Shown: positions 26,884 through 35,404, numbered from the stretch's first letter. The stretch: 64,000 nucleotides of DNA from Cyanobacteria bacterium OH_CDB_20 (GCA_023415935.1 JAEZIX010000115.1:23132-87131), one strand, 5' to 3'. Notes: generated by a model from the letters alone, not told the origin. Numbers and translations are program-made.

Positions 26884-27422
26884 TTTGATCTCTCCTTTTT
26901 TGTCTTGTTTTTTTACACGAAAAGTAACAGTCTAAAAGAGGGGCTATCCCCTGCCCTAGCTGTGATACTTAGCTCTGTCTATTACTATATTTTAATTATA
27001 AACTATGATTTTTAAGAAATTTCTAAAAGGTGGCTATAGCATTGTGCCTACTGCATCATAGCCTGTGCTAGTTTTAAAACAGCTAGTTATGGGGGTCATA
27101 ATGTATATCATATCTTTTAAAAACTTTATAAAGTGCTTGCAAATCCCGCTCTTAAAAAGTCTTACTTAAAAAAAACAACCAATGTATTTTTGTTTTTTTC
27201 CTTTGTTAAAAAAATGTTACATTTTCGTTGATAAATTTTGGTTTTTCTACCTACATATTCAGGTCAATTCAAGCAAAAAGCTTTTATGATATGTCAACAA
27301 AAATAAAAGCTTATTCTTACACGAAGCATGATAAGACCAACAAAAACTAAAGGACGCCGTTATTAGATGTGAAAATATTGTAAGACGCCTTGAGAGATTT
27401 GATACGGGGCAATTTAATCCTG
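26884..27422. other. Non-coding, inverted-repeat-rich stretch in the island
   Basis: No convincing gene is seen in this 539-base gap. It holds several hairpins: AGGGG-CTAT-CCCCT (26939-26952), GGCTAT/ATAGCC (27032-27063), and CTAG-based repeats around GTTTTAAAAC (27068-27086). The promoter of the leftward replication operon must lie at its left part. A 12-codon frame at 27329 (ATGATAAGACC...) lacks a ribosome site. An origin of replication or transfer, or a small RNA, is possible. Confidence 0.5.
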
Positions 27423-27677
27423 TTAATTAGTTAAAATTCCATCCGGCACTTGAAAAAAATTACTATTATCAAAATTGAATTTTTTACTGCTTGTCTCAAG
27501 ATATTTAGACTTACTAAGTTCAAAGCCTCGTGCTAGCTGCATCCAAAGCTCCTGCATAAGCTGCCTGTTTTCATCTGATATATATGAATTCAGCGTATGC
27601 AACCATATAACAGGCAGAACAATATTCTTGTGCCTGAAAAATTTTAACTGATTTATACTCTTTTTCAAATCCGACAA
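27423..27677 (-). CDS. Hypothetical protein
   Basis: An 84-residue protein, helical and amphipathic (LKKSINQLKFFRHKNIVLPV, QLMQELWMQLARGFELSKSK). It lacks a signal peptide and any known motif. It is 14 bases after the membrane protein gene at 27692-28300 and is the last gene of a leftward run of four. The start has no clear ribosome-binding site. Function unknown. Confidence 0.55.
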   Translation of the reverse strand: MSDLKKSINQLKFFRHKNIVLPVIWLHTLNSYISDENRQLMQELWMQLARGFELSKSKYLETSSKKFNFDNSNFFQVPDGILTN

Positions 27678-27691
27678 AATATAATTATTGA

Positions 27692-28300
27692 TTAATTATT
27701 GATTAATTCTTGATATTCAGCGGGAAATAAAAAAGCTTGTATTTGTGATGTATTATATCTGTCGTCGCGATAGGTCATAAGAGCATAGACACATTCTGCA
27801 ATTTCAGGGTCTTTTGCCGTTTGAAATGTATTTACTAAATTTTGTATTAATAATAATTCCTCTTTAGCTTCTGTCCTAAGCGTTTGTATTTGTCTGTCCT
27901 CCTTTGTATTTCCCATATTATCTATAGAGTGACAAACCAAAATTAACAAAGCGGCAATAACACCTATACCTATCAATCCGAAAAACCAGATTAAATAATC
28001 ATCGTTGTTAAAGTAAGGCTGTGATTGTATTGCTGAAGTATCTTCATAAATTGTATGAGAACTGGATTCTGTTGCAAATGGAACCTTTACACCACCATCG
28101 CTGTTAAATTGGCCATCGTTATCTGCACTTGGTTGTAATTGTAATGGTGCATTGTCCTCATATGTTGAACGAGGATTTGATTCTTCTGTAAATGGCGTCT
28201 TTACACCACCTTCATCCCATTTTTCTAACCCATTATTATCTATGCTTGCAAATGCAGGTAGAGCTATAAGTAGAGCTAAAGTTATTAAAATTTTTCTCAT
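27692..28300 (-). CDS. Exported membrane protein with two internal repeats
   Basis: A 202-residue protein. It has a signal peptide (residues 1-18, ALLIALPAFA then SIDNN), two copies of a roughly 38-residue unit beginning GGVKTPFTEESNPRSTYEDN and GGVKVPFATESSSHTIYEDT, a transmembrane helix at about 107-130 (LIWFFGLIGIGVIAALLILV) and a cytoplasmic helical tail of 70 residues. Thus the repeats face outward and the tail inward. It belongs to a cluster of three exported proteins in the island. Function unknown; a surface or receptor-type role is a guess. Confidence 0.75.
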   Translation of the reverse strand: MRKILITLALLIALPAFASIDNNGLEKWDEGGVKTPFTEESNPRSTYEDNAPLQLQPSADNDGQFNSDGGVKVPFATESSSHTIYEDTSAIQSQPYFNNDDYLIWFFGLIGIGVIAALLILVCHSIDNMGNTKEDRQIQTLRTEAKEELLLIQNLVNTFQTAKDPEIAECVYALMTYRDDRYNTSQIQAFLFPAEYQELINN

Positions 28301-28330
28301 AAATTCACAACATCCTATAAATTAAATCTA

Positions 28331-28687
28331 TTATTGTCTATTTTTTATTTCGCCTTTGGCTTTCATTTCCTCTGTAATTACTTCATAGTAATAATCATGC
28401 CCACCTTCAACTTTTTTCTCACAGGTTCTAAATGTATGGTTGCCATTATAGTCTATTATCTCAAGGTCCATTACTAATCTTCCATGGCCATACCTATCAG
28501 TATAAAATTCTATGCTCTTTATTTTAATAAACTCAACCTTAACATCAGGGTCAATACTAGGCCTGAATTGCATCTCAGGCTTAATGGTTAATTTTTCATA
28601 AGCTACACTATCTGGATTTTCTTGGTTAGCTTGAACTCCTGTAGCGAGAAACAAGGTTACAATAAAGCTAAACATTATTTTTTTCAT
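28331..28687 (-). CDS. Small secreted protein
   Basis: A 118-residue protein with a clear signal peptide (MKKIMFSFIVTLFLATGVQA, cleavage near residue 20). The mature part is beta-rich (VEFIKIKSIEFYTDRYGHGR, LVMDLEIIDYNGNHTF) with a single Cys, resembling small periplasmic beta-sandwich proteins. It is 30 bases after its upstream neighbour's operon partner, with a TGGAGAA site. No family recognised. Confidence 0.72.
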   Translation of the reverse strand: MKKIMFSFIVTLFLATGVQANQENPDSVAYEKLTIKPEMQFRPSIDPDVKVEFIKIKSIEFYTDRYGHGRLVMDLEIIDYNGNHTFRTCEKKVEGGHDYYYEVITEEMKAKGEIKNRQ

Positions 28688-28711
28688 AATTTTTCTCCAT
28701 AAGTATTATAG

Positions 28712-29284
28712 TTATTTATTTTGATTTTCTTTTAAACCTTCTATAAATTTTCCAGTTAATTCAACAGTTCTGTTATATTTTGCTTCATTAACAGGGGTAG
28801 TGTTAACTCTATTTACCTTCTTGTATTGTTTATCAAAGTTTTTTTCATAAGCTTCTTCGCTTAAAACTTGTGGATTTACCCATTGCTTATATAGTCTTAC
28901 TTTTGTATAAGGACAATTATTACCACTCCAATTCCAACTTGTTATCGTACCTTCACTATCTGTTTCGAGAACTCTATTGCAATATACAATGCGAGAACCT
29001 CCACCGTATGTGGTTGCATTGATATGAACAGTATTCCCATATGTGTTGGCTCTAGCATCAGTATATGTTGGATTTTTAACATAATATGACCAATCCCAGT
29101 AATACAATTTTCTGCCAGCAATAGTTTTTTCGTAATCGGGGTAGCCCCAATAATTTATCACAGAGCCAATACTTTCACCTACCCAACTCCTCATTATTGC
29201 TCTCATTGTTTTATTTATACCAAAAGCTTCAGCATTAAGTGGCAAGAATAAAAGTATTAGCAATAAAAGAAAAATCCTTTTCAT
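28712..29284 (-). CDS. Secreted SmpA/BamE-like protein
   Basis: A 190-residue protein with a signal peptide (residues 1-20, ending AEAFG). The start of the mature part, MRSWVGESIGSVINYWGYPD, followed by GRKLYYWDWSYYV, recalls the SmpA/OmlA (BamE-like) fold in which a short helix is followed by a G-x-P and a Tyr-rich beta meander. Later segments are Thr/Tyr-rich and contain CNRVLETDSEGTITSWNWSG, also typical of that fold. No lipobox is seen. It is the first gene of the exported trio. Cargo of the island; function unknown. Confidence 0.68.
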   Translation of the reverse strand: MKRIFLLLLILLFLPLNAEAFGINKTMRAIMRSWVGESIGSVINYWGYPDYEKTIAGRKLYYWDWSYYVKNPTYTDARANTYGNTVHINATTYGGGSRIVYCNRVLETDSEGTITSWNWSGNNCPYTKVRLYKQWVNPQVLSEEAYEKNFDKQYKKVNRVNTTPVNEAKYNRTVELTGKFIEGLKENQNK

Positions 29285-29396
29285 ATGTTTAACCTCAATT
29301 AGTTTTAGTTCTTAAAATCTTTAAATTCAACAAATACAAGGAAAATACGCACGGTAAGTTTGTTTATATTTTTTCATATTATCACAAAATGGTTAT

Positions 29397-29612
29397 ATGA
29401 GTAAAAGAGATTTACAAAAGTTTGGGAAAAGATTGAAAGCGCTAAGAGTTGAACGTGATTTGACACAACTTGTACTGGCAGAAATTCTTGATATGTCACC
29501 TAATTTTGTTGGAATGATTGAGCGTGGAGAAAGAAATACAACTGTTGAAAATGTTTTTAAAATTGCACGTGCTTTAGGTGTAAAGCCAAATGAATTATTT
29601 GAAAACCTTTAA
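29397..29612 (+). CDS. XRE-family helix-turn-helix repressor
   Basis: A 71-residue Cro/CI-like protein consisting of the HTH only (FGKRLKALRVERDLTQLVLA... NFVGMIERGERNTTVENVFK). It is divergent from the exported trio (113-base gap), the normal place for a control gene of the island. No Shine-Dalgarno precedes the ATG. The gene ends 4 bases inside the convergent gene 29609-29830. Confidence 0.88.
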   Translation: MSKRDLQKFGKRLKALRVERDLTQLVLAEILDMSPNFVGMIERGERNTTVENVFKIARALGVKPNELFENL

Positions 29613-29830
29613 TCTTGTAAAATCTCTATCGCCTTCTGTAACTTTTGATTTATTGTTCTCAAGAGCATATAGTAATCATCAGAACTTTTGTTTAGTTGCA
29701 GGTTTTCATCAGTAATTCCTGAATCAGAAGCAAGGGCGCCTAATCTAACAAATGTTTGCACATCGTATAAAACCATACGACAGTCAGAAACCTTATTTTC
29801 TAACAAATTTAATGCGTTTTCGTCGCACAT
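29609..29830 (-). CDS. Small hypothetical protein
   Basis: A 73-residue helical protein (NALNLLENKVSDCRMVLYDV, ...RTINQKLQKAIEILQD). It is convergent with the XRE gene, overlapping its end by 4 bases. The start is preceded by a weak GGAAC. Its size and heptads would fit a small helical regulator, but no family is recognised. Confidence 0.6.
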   Translation of the reverse strand: MCDENALNLLENKVSDCRMVLYDVQTFVRLGALASDSGITDENLQLNKSSDDYYMLLRTINQKLQKAIEILQD

Positions 29831-30128
29831 AAAATAATGTTCCTTTGCATTTATATGTTCGTAACTAGCTGTTATATTGAATCATAGCGTGGAATCTATA
29901 ATCTGTGTACCCAGAATCAAAACATTAGATGCAATTATTTGCAAACGAGGAAAGGTCTATATTAGAGCTTAAATATAAGGTGAATATTTGAACCAATTTA
30001 TTTGATAATATTTTCAAGATTGGTGCCAGAAGTTATAAAATGGGGTATCCCAACTTGGGATGGTATTGGGTTTGTCATCTAATGTATTTGCAGGATTTTT
30101 TGTAAAAAACTCAAAGGTTTATGCCCAT

Positions 30129-30171
30129 TTGAAATAATTATGCTAAACTTATTTATGATTTGGGGGGGGGG
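30129..30171 (+). promoter_or_regulatory. Promoter with G10 tract before the methyltransferase gene
   Basis: In the gene-free stretch 29831-30179, TTGAAA (30129-30134) and TATGAT (30154-30159) give a plausible promoter (19-base spacing). Directly after it ten G in a row (30162-30171) run into GAG and the ATG at 30180. The start of transcription would fall at or in the tract, which also serves as the ribosome site. Length changes in it could alter expression. Nothing else recognisable lies in 29831-30128. Confidence 0.65.
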
Positions 30172-30179
30172 AGAGTAAG

Positions 30180-31352
30180 ATGGTTGATAATCTTAATAAA
30201 GGATTACACAACGCAAAAGTAAATAAGAATGATGAGTTTTATACTCAATTAACAGATATAGAAAAAGAATTAAGGCATTATAAAGACCAATTTAAAGATA
30301 AAGTTATTTTTTGTAATTGTGATGACCCTTATGAAAGCAATTTTTTTAAATATTTTGTTTTAAACTTTAATAATTTTGGGCTTAAAAAATTAATTTCAAG
30401 TTGCTATGCTGGTTCGGGTATCGCAAATACGCAGCTTACTTTGTTCAGCCATGAAAGTGCAGAAAATAAAACTACAAAATCGCCGCATAGAATAGAAATA
30501 ACAGAAGTAGAAGATTATAATCAGGATGGGGCTGTTGATTTAGCTGATGTAGAATATTTGCTTGAAAATAAAAAAAATGCTTTAACAAAACTCAAGGGCG
30601 ATGGCGATTTTCGCTCGTCAGAATGTATTGAGTTGTTAAAAGAAGCTGATATTATAGTTACGAATCCTCCATTTTCTTTATTTAGAGAATATGTTGCACA
30701 GCTTATGGAATATGGTAAAAAGTTTCTAATTATTGGTAATATTAACGCGATTACATATAAGGAAATATTTAAATTAATCAAAGAAAATAAGGCATGGCTA
30801 GGTGTTAATATGGGAAGGGGTATTTCTGGTTTTATTGTGCCTGAACATTACGAATTGTATGGTTCAGAAGCACGTATTGATAGCTCTGGGAATAGAATAG
30901 TTTCTACAAATAATTGTTTATGGTTAACAAACTTAGATATGGCAAAACGTCATGAGGACTTAATACTCTACAAAACCTACAATGAAGTTGAATATCCAAA
31001 ATATGATAATTATGACGCAATAAATGTAGATAAAACAAAGGATATACCTATGGATTATGATGGTGTAATGGGAGTTCCTATTACATTTTTAGATAAATAC
31101 AACCCAAAGCAATTTGAAATTATTGCTTTGGGAAATAGTCGTGATAATTTTACGCCAAATAAAGATTACATTAATCCTAAAAAAATATTGAAAAATGGTG
31201 AAAGCCATAGCGGCGGTGCTATAAATTGTGTCTTAGCAATTGAAACGGATAAAAAACCAATTGGTCAAGTGTACTACACAAGTGACAATAGCAAATACTT
31301 ACTTCCACCTTATGCACGCATTTTGATTAAAAACAAAAGGATTACAAAATGA
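30180..31352 (+). CDS. Adenine-specific DNA methyltransferase, EcoRI type
   Basis: A 390-residue N6-adenine methyltransferase of the M.EcoRI family. The characteristic start KNDEFYTQLTDIEKELRHYK (16-35), CNCDDPYESNFFKYF (45-59), and the catalytic motif TNPPFSLFREYV with NPPF at 162-165 are present; the SAM-binding residues lie in the preceding ISSCYAGSG region. It methylates DNA to protect it from a paired nuclease. It overlaps the downstream DUF262-HNH gene by 4 bases (ATGA), so they are co-translated. A G10 tract sits just upstream. Confidence 0.94.
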   Translation: MVDNLNKGLHNAKVNKNDEFYTQLTDIEKELRHYKDQFKDKVIFCNCDDPYESNFFKYFVLNFNNFGLKKLISSCYAGSGIANTQLTLFSHESAENKTTKSPHRIEITEVEDYNQDGAVDLADVEYLLENKKNALTKLKGDGDFRSSECIELLKEADIIVTNPPFSLFREYVAQLMEYGKKFLIIGNINAITYKEIFKLIKENKAWLGVNMGRGISGFIVPEHYELYGSEARIDSSGNRIVSTNNCLWLTNLDMAKRHEDLILYKTYNEVEYPKYDNYDAINVDKTKDIPMDYDGVMGVPITFLDKYNPKQFEIIALGNSRDNFTPNKDYINPKKILKNGESHSGGAINCVLAIETDKKPIGQVYYTSDNSKYLLPPYARILIKNKRITK

Positions 31353-32431
31353 AAATTGAATTAAAAGAGATTACTGTTCGTAAAGTTATCGAAAACTATA
31401 AAGATAGTGCCGAGGAAGGGGTTATCGGCTATGGAGGTAAATTAAACATTCGCCCTAAATATCAAAGGGAATTTGTTTATAAAGAAAAACAAAGAAATGC
31501 AGTTGTAGAAACCATCCAAAAAAACTTTCCACTAAATGTTATGTATTGGGTCAAAAATAATGATAATTCTTTTGAAGTTATGGACGGACAACAAAGAACC
31601 ATAAGCTTTTGTCAGTATATACAGGGTGATTTTTCCTTAAACGAGATGTATTTTAATAATTTAACCAATGACAAGAAAGAGCAAATTTTTAATTACAAAC
31701 TCATGATTTATATTTGCGAAGGGACAGATAGTGAAAAACTGGACTGGTTTAAAATAATTAACATTGCTGGTGAAAAGCTAACTGACCAAGAGCTGAGAAA
31801 CGCCATTTATACTGGTGAATGGCTAACGGATGCGAAAAGACATTTTAGCAAAAATGGTTGCCCTGCATATGGGTTGGCAAGTGATTATATGACAGGCTCT
31901 GCTATCCGTCAAGATTATTTGGAGACTGCTATCAAATGGATTAGCAATGATAATATTGAAGAATATATGGCAAGAAACCAACACTCTCCTAATGCCACAG
32001 AAATATGGCTTTATTTTCAAAGTGTAATAAATTGGGTTAAAGCCAATTTTCCTAATTATAGAAAAGAAATGAAGGGTGTTAATTGGGGATTGCTCTATAA
32101 TAAATTTAAAGATAAAAAGCTTGATGCTAAAAAATTGGAAGAAGAAATAGTTAATTTAATGCAAGACGAAGATGTTACAAAAAAATCGGGAATTTATGAA
32201 TATTTACTTAATGGTCAGGAAAAACATTTAAGCATTAGAGCCTTTACTGATAATATGAAAAGGGAAGCATACGAAAGACAAAAAGGAATTTGTCCAAAAT
32301 GCAAAGAACATTTTGAAATTACAGAAATGGAAGCTGACCATATAAACCCGTGGCACTCAGGCGGAAAGACAAAAGCAGAGAATTGCCAAATGTTGTGCAA
32401 AGAATGTAATCGCAGAAAATCAGGGATATGA
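31349..32431 (+). CDS. DUF262-HNH endonuclease (GmrSD-like), partner of the methyltransferase
   Basis: A 360-residue protein. The N-terminal DUF262 (ParB/sulfiredoxin-like) domain shows RPKYQREFVYKEKQRNAVVE and the nucleotide-binding-like DGQQRT at 79-84. A helical middle region is followed by a C-terminal HNH nuclease (about 310-358): CPKCKEHF, ADHINPWHSGG and CQMLCKECNRRKSG, with His/Asn catalytic residues and Cys zinc ligands. In GmrSD enzymes these domains form a modification-dependent nuclease. Here the pairing with an EcoRI-type methyltransferase suggests a restriction-modification unit. Confidence 0.9.
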   Translation: MKIELKEITVRKVIENYKDSAEEGVIGYGGKLNIRPKYQREFVYKEKQRNAVVETIQKNFPLNVMYWVKNNDNSFEVMDGQQRTISFCQYIQGDFSLNEMYFNNLTNDKKEQIFNYKLMIYICEGTDSEKLDWFKIINIAGEKLTDQELRNAIYTGEWLTDAKRHFSKNGCPAYGLASDYMTGSAIRQDYLETAIKWISNDNIEEYMARNQHSPNATEIWLYFQSVINWVKANFPNYRKEMKGVNWGLLYNKFKDKKLDAKKLEEEIVNLMQDEDVTKKSGIYEYLLNGQEKHLSIRAFTDNMKREAYERQKGICPKCKEHFEITEMEADHINPWHSGGKTKAENCQMLCKECNRRKSGI

Positions 32432-32530
32432 TTTTTATCATAAGATATAAAATCCCAACAATCAAGTTCATTCCCAAGACTTCTTTGTTGGTGGCTTACG
32501 TTTAATTTATAAAATCAATAACATATAAAA

Positions 32531-33673
32531 TTACGTTCCTTCACGTAGAATATCAAGGTATTCCTTGTATGCAAAAGTTCTATTACGGCTTTGCATTGAT
32601 GTTTGCTCAAGGACGCCGATTGCACACAGGTTTTTTACCGCACTTGATATAGTATTAAATGCAATGCCTAAATCTTTAGCTGTTTTTTGAATATCTATAA
32701 TAGGATTTGTTTCCAAGTATGTGAATAATCGTATTGCGGTTTTGGCACTGCGCCCCAGTTTTTCAATCACAGCAATGTTTTTATCATGCAAAGCATTCAA
32801 CTTATCAATCGTCTCTGTTGCATCCTTCGCGGATTCATAAAAAGCTTGTAAGAAAAACTTAATCCATTGTTCATAATTGTCTTTGGTTCGCACTTCTGTC
32901 ATACGGTCATAATATTCAATACGATTTTTTTTCAAGAAATATGAAATATACAAAGCAGGCGTAGTTAAAACATTCTGTTCCATTAGAAATAATGTAATTA
33001 AAAGTCGTCCTATTCTGCCATTGCCATCTAGGAATGGGTGGATTGTTTCAAACTGATAGTGAATAAGGGCCGCACGAATAAGTACATCAAGTTCTTCATC
33101 AGAGTTTATATATTTTTCAAGTTCAGACATCGCCTTTATCATATCTTCCGGCGACGGTGGTATAAAACTTGCATTTTGCAATGTGCTGCCTACTGCGCCA
33201 ATCCAATTTTGTGAATGGCGAAATTCACCAGGATTTTTGTCTTGCCCTCGAACACCTGACATCAAAACTTCATGAGCTTCTTTAATCAAACGATTACATA
33301 GAGGAAGTTCTTTCAATCTTTTAATAGCGAAATCCGTAGCCTTAATATAATTGATAACATCACCGACAGGTCTATTGGTATTCTCCTCAAGCAATGGGTC
33401 TAAGACATCTTCAAGAGTTGCTTGTGTACCCTCAATTTGAGAAGACATCAGGGCTTCTTTGCGAACATACATTGATACAAAAAGACTTACGTTCGGTATA
33501 TGCTTTGCAATGCCTTCCAATAAGGTGATTTGCTTATTTGCCTTTACAAGAAGTTCAATGGTGGCACTATCTAGTTCAATCGCAGGATTAGGAGGAAGAG
33601 ACGCCGGTACAAAAGATTTGTAAGCCATTTCACCAGATAGATTTGTTTTAAATGTCCCTGCTCTTTTATCCAT
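32531..33673 (-). CDS. Fic-domain AMPylase with winged-helix C-terminus
   Basis: A 380-residue protein. The catalytic motif HPFLDGNGRIGR (212-223) is complete with His212 and the two Arg, so AMP transfer to a target Tyr/Ser/Thr is possible. An N-terminal inhibitory helix is present: Ser77-x3-Glu81-Gly82 in SSQIEG, the class II arrangement that self-blocks the ATP site. Residues 290-380 form a winged helix (NPIIDIQKTAKDLGIAFNTI), suggesting the protein also binds DNA. The promoter region is covered by repeated TTATTTCAATTT sites, consistent with autoregulation. Confidence 0.92.
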   Translation of the reverse strand: MDKRAGTFKTNLSGEMAYKSFVPASLPPNPAIELDSATIELLVKANKQITLLEGIAKHIPNVSLFVSMYVRKEALMSSQIEGTQATLEDVLDPLLEENTNRPVGDVINYIKATDFAIKRLKELPLCNRLIKEAHEVLMSGVRGQDKNPGEFRHSQNWIGAVGSTLQNASFIPPSPEDMIKAMSELEKYINSDEELDVLIRAALIHYQFETIHPFLDGNGRIGRLLITLFLMEQNVLTTPALYISYFLKKNRIEYYDRMTEVRTKDNYEQWIKFFLQAFYESAKDATETIDKLNALHDKNIAVIEKLGRSAKTAIRLFTYLETNPIIDIQKTAKDLGIAFNTISSAVKNLCAIGVLEQTSMQSRNRTFAYKEYLDILREGT

Positions 33674-33687
33674 TGATGCTCCTAACT

Positions 33688-33777
33688 TGAAATAACAATT
33701 TTATTATAACACCTTTATTTCAATTTGCAAAACGAAATTGAAATAAGAGTGTTGGACCCGTCATCTTATTTCAATTT
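33688..33777 (-). promoter_or_regulatory. Promoter and repeated operator of the Fic gene
   Basis: A TATAAT box on the minus strand lies at 33703-33708. TTATTTCAATTT (33715-33726) and its exact inverse AAATTGAAATAA (33735-33746) form a perfect inverted repeat over the -35 area; a third copy is at 33766-33777 and a partial one (TTGAAATAA) at 33688-33696. These look like binding sites of the Fic winged helix. Confidence 0.7.
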
Positions 33778-33838
33778 CATAATTAACTATATAGTGCGAT
33801 TTTTACCATAGAACCCCAAATGGAAATTAATAAAGAGT

Positions 33839-34792
33839 TCAATCAAGACTTTTGTTAATTGCACGTTCAAAATTAAACTTCCAAAATTTATTGTGGATAA
33901 TTCGTTCAAATTTTCGTTCATTGGGGCTCATTCGCATAAGTTGGCTTCGGGGAGTTTGCGTAATTTTCTCCCATCCCTCATATATTACATATAAAGCATT
34001 TCCTAGATAAGTATTTTCAAAAGCGACAACTCCATTTGAAAATTCGGCTCCAAAATAACTTCTAAACTGGCCGCGGCCTTGTATGAATTTTACTGGCTTT
34101 GCTTTTTCAATAGTATCATACCTATCTTTAAACTCGTCCTTTGAGGGCTTTTGTTTATTATCTGGGATTTGTGAATAAAGTCTATCAACATCGGCTTCTC
34201 CGGGAGGAAAAATTTCCCAATCAATATATTCTGTACGAACATACTCTCTTTCGTCGCAATTTGCCTCAAAAATATCACATAAGCCAAAATTCTCTTGAAG
34301 TAAATTACACCTAAAAAGCAATTCAAACATAAAATCAACTGAAGTCTTATTTAAAATCCCTTCTACAGCTATTTTTACATTAAAAACGCCTTCTTCTGGC
34401 TCATTAATTATATTAAGAGATAAGTTTAAGAATTTAGGCTCCCAATACTCCCTTTGATAAACCATTTTGGGATATGTTCCATAATGCCAAGTTCCACCCC
34501 AATCCTTAAGTTCATAAGGTATATCTTTGGATATTTTTTCTAAATCTTTACGTACAATAGTCTTACCTCTTATATTATATTTTGAGTATAAACCTGCAGA
34601 TTCTTCGGGCAATATTAAATTTTCTGAAACAATCAATCTTCCATTGCTAATAGTAAATCCCAATTTTTTGTACGACCCAATATTGTCAGAATGCACCTTA
34701 ACTATAGTACAGACCTCAACTAAGTCGCTTTGTAGTGTTTCCAGTTTACTCAAAATAAAGTCTGGGACTTCTCTGAAATTCTTTTTACCCAT
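33839..34792 (-). CDS. Hypothetical protein
   Basis: A 317-residue soluble protein with no signal peptide or membrane segment. It has beta-rich stretches (LGFTISNGRLIVSENLILPE, NVKIAVEGILNKTSVDFMFE) and a Trp/Tyr-rich strip (DWGGTWHYGTYPKMVYQREY). The C-terminus is basic. GGAGGA stands before the ATG. It sits between the Fic gene and a YjzC-like gene on the same strand (8 bases before the latter's stop), so it is co-transcribed with YjzC. I do not recognise the family; a defence or regulatory role would be a guess from the surroundings only. Confidence 0.7.
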   Translation of the reverse strand: MGKKNFREVPDFILSKLETLQSDLVEVCTIVKVHSDNIGSYKKLGFTISNGRLIVSENLILPEESAGLYSKYNIRGKTIVRKDLEKISKDIPYELKDWGGTWHYGTYPKMVYQREYWEPKFLNLSLNIINEPEEGVFNVKIAVEGILNKTSVDFMFELLFRCNLLQENFGLCDIFEANCDEREYVRTEYIDWEIFPPGEADVDRLYSQIPDNKQKPSKDEFKDRYDTIEKAKPVKFIQGRGQFRSYFGAEFSNGVVAFENTYLGNALYVIYEGWEKITQTPRSQLMRMSPNERKFERIIHNKFWKFNFERAINKSLD

Positions 34793-34800
34793 GATTCCTC

Positions 34801-34980
34801 CTACTTTGTTTTTGTCTTATAAACAAGAATGTAACTCTGTCCAGATTGTTTAGTTGGCGGTAACGGTTCATTCTTTGTAACAGTTCTTTCCGTTCCAGTT
34901 CTGCCGCCTCTTGGTCCAGTCATTTCATATTGGCCGGAAGCAGGTGCTTTTTCACCTGGTTTAAAAAATGTCTTTTTCAT
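34801..34980 (-). CDS. YjzC-like small protein
   Basis: Predicted 59 residues (from an ATG at 34980 with GGGAGG upstream; the frame is open to 35022 but the extension lacks a ribosome site). FKPGEKAPASGQYEMTGPRG near residue 6 and KNEPLPPTKQSGQSY match the YjzC pattern of short, Gly/Pro-rich proteins in Firmicutes and many mobile elements. The family's function is unknown. It is the first gene of a minus-strand pair with 33839-34792, and its promoter lies under the palindromic operators shared with the XRE gene. Confidence 0.85.
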   Translation of the reverse strand: MKKTFFKPGEKAPASGQYEMTGPRGGRTGTERTVTKNEPLPPTKQSGQSYILVYKTKTK

Positions 34981-35036
34981 TTTAACCTCCCTAAGGTTGT
35001 TTGTTGCAAAATGTATTCGCATATGTTATACTTTGA

Positions 35037-35081
35037 CTACAATTTTGTAGCTAAGTTTTACTATAGACTACTTTTTTGTAG
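35037..35081. promoter_or_regulatory. Paired palindromic operators between YjzC-like and XRE genes
   Basis: CTACAATTTTGTAG (35037-35050) is a perfect palindrome and CTACTTTTTTGTAG (35068-35081) shares its CTAC-N6-GTAG frame; centres are 31 bases apart, three helical turns. They lie in the 124-base divergent promoter region and are the likely sites of the XRE protein at 35105. Confidence 0.75.
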
Positions 35082-35104
35082 CCGTCAAGACTAAGGATTT
35101 TATT

Positions 35105-35404
35105 ATGAAGAATTATGAAGAAATATTGGGTAAAAAAATTCAAGAAATACGAGAAAAGAAGGGGATATCTCAGCAACAGCTAGCTGAAAAAGCTAATCTG
35201 TCTAAAGCCTTAATCACTCACATTGAAACAGGAAAAAGATATCCTTCTGATAAAGCTATAGATAAAATAAAAAAAGCTTTGGAGATTACGGAAGAAGATA
35301 TATTTACAGAAGAAGTTAAAGCTGCCGCTTTAAAAATAATGCAAGACAAAGCAAAACCATCAGAAGTTATTAGAGCATACAGGCAGATTATTAAAAATGA
35401 CTAA
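35105..35404 (+). CDS. XRE-family regulator, partner of ImmA-like protease
   Basis: A 99-residue protein: Cro/CI HTH at residues 12-66 (GKKIQEIREKKGISQQQLAE, ALITHIETGKRYPS) plus a short helical tail that overlaps the start of the protease gene by 8 bases. XRE-ImmA pairs in mobile elements (such as ICEBs1) work as repressor plus the protease that destroys it on DNA damage or signalling. Two palindromes upstream are its likely operators. Confidence 0.9.
   Translation: MKNYEEILGKKIQEIREKKGISQQQLAEKANLSKALITHIETGKRYPSDKAIDKIKKALEITEEDIFTEEVKAAALKIMQDKAKPSEVIRAYRQIIKND

Noticed and set aside
29831..30128. A gene in the 300 bases before the G10 tract
   Set aside because: No frame of useful length or ribosome site on either strand.
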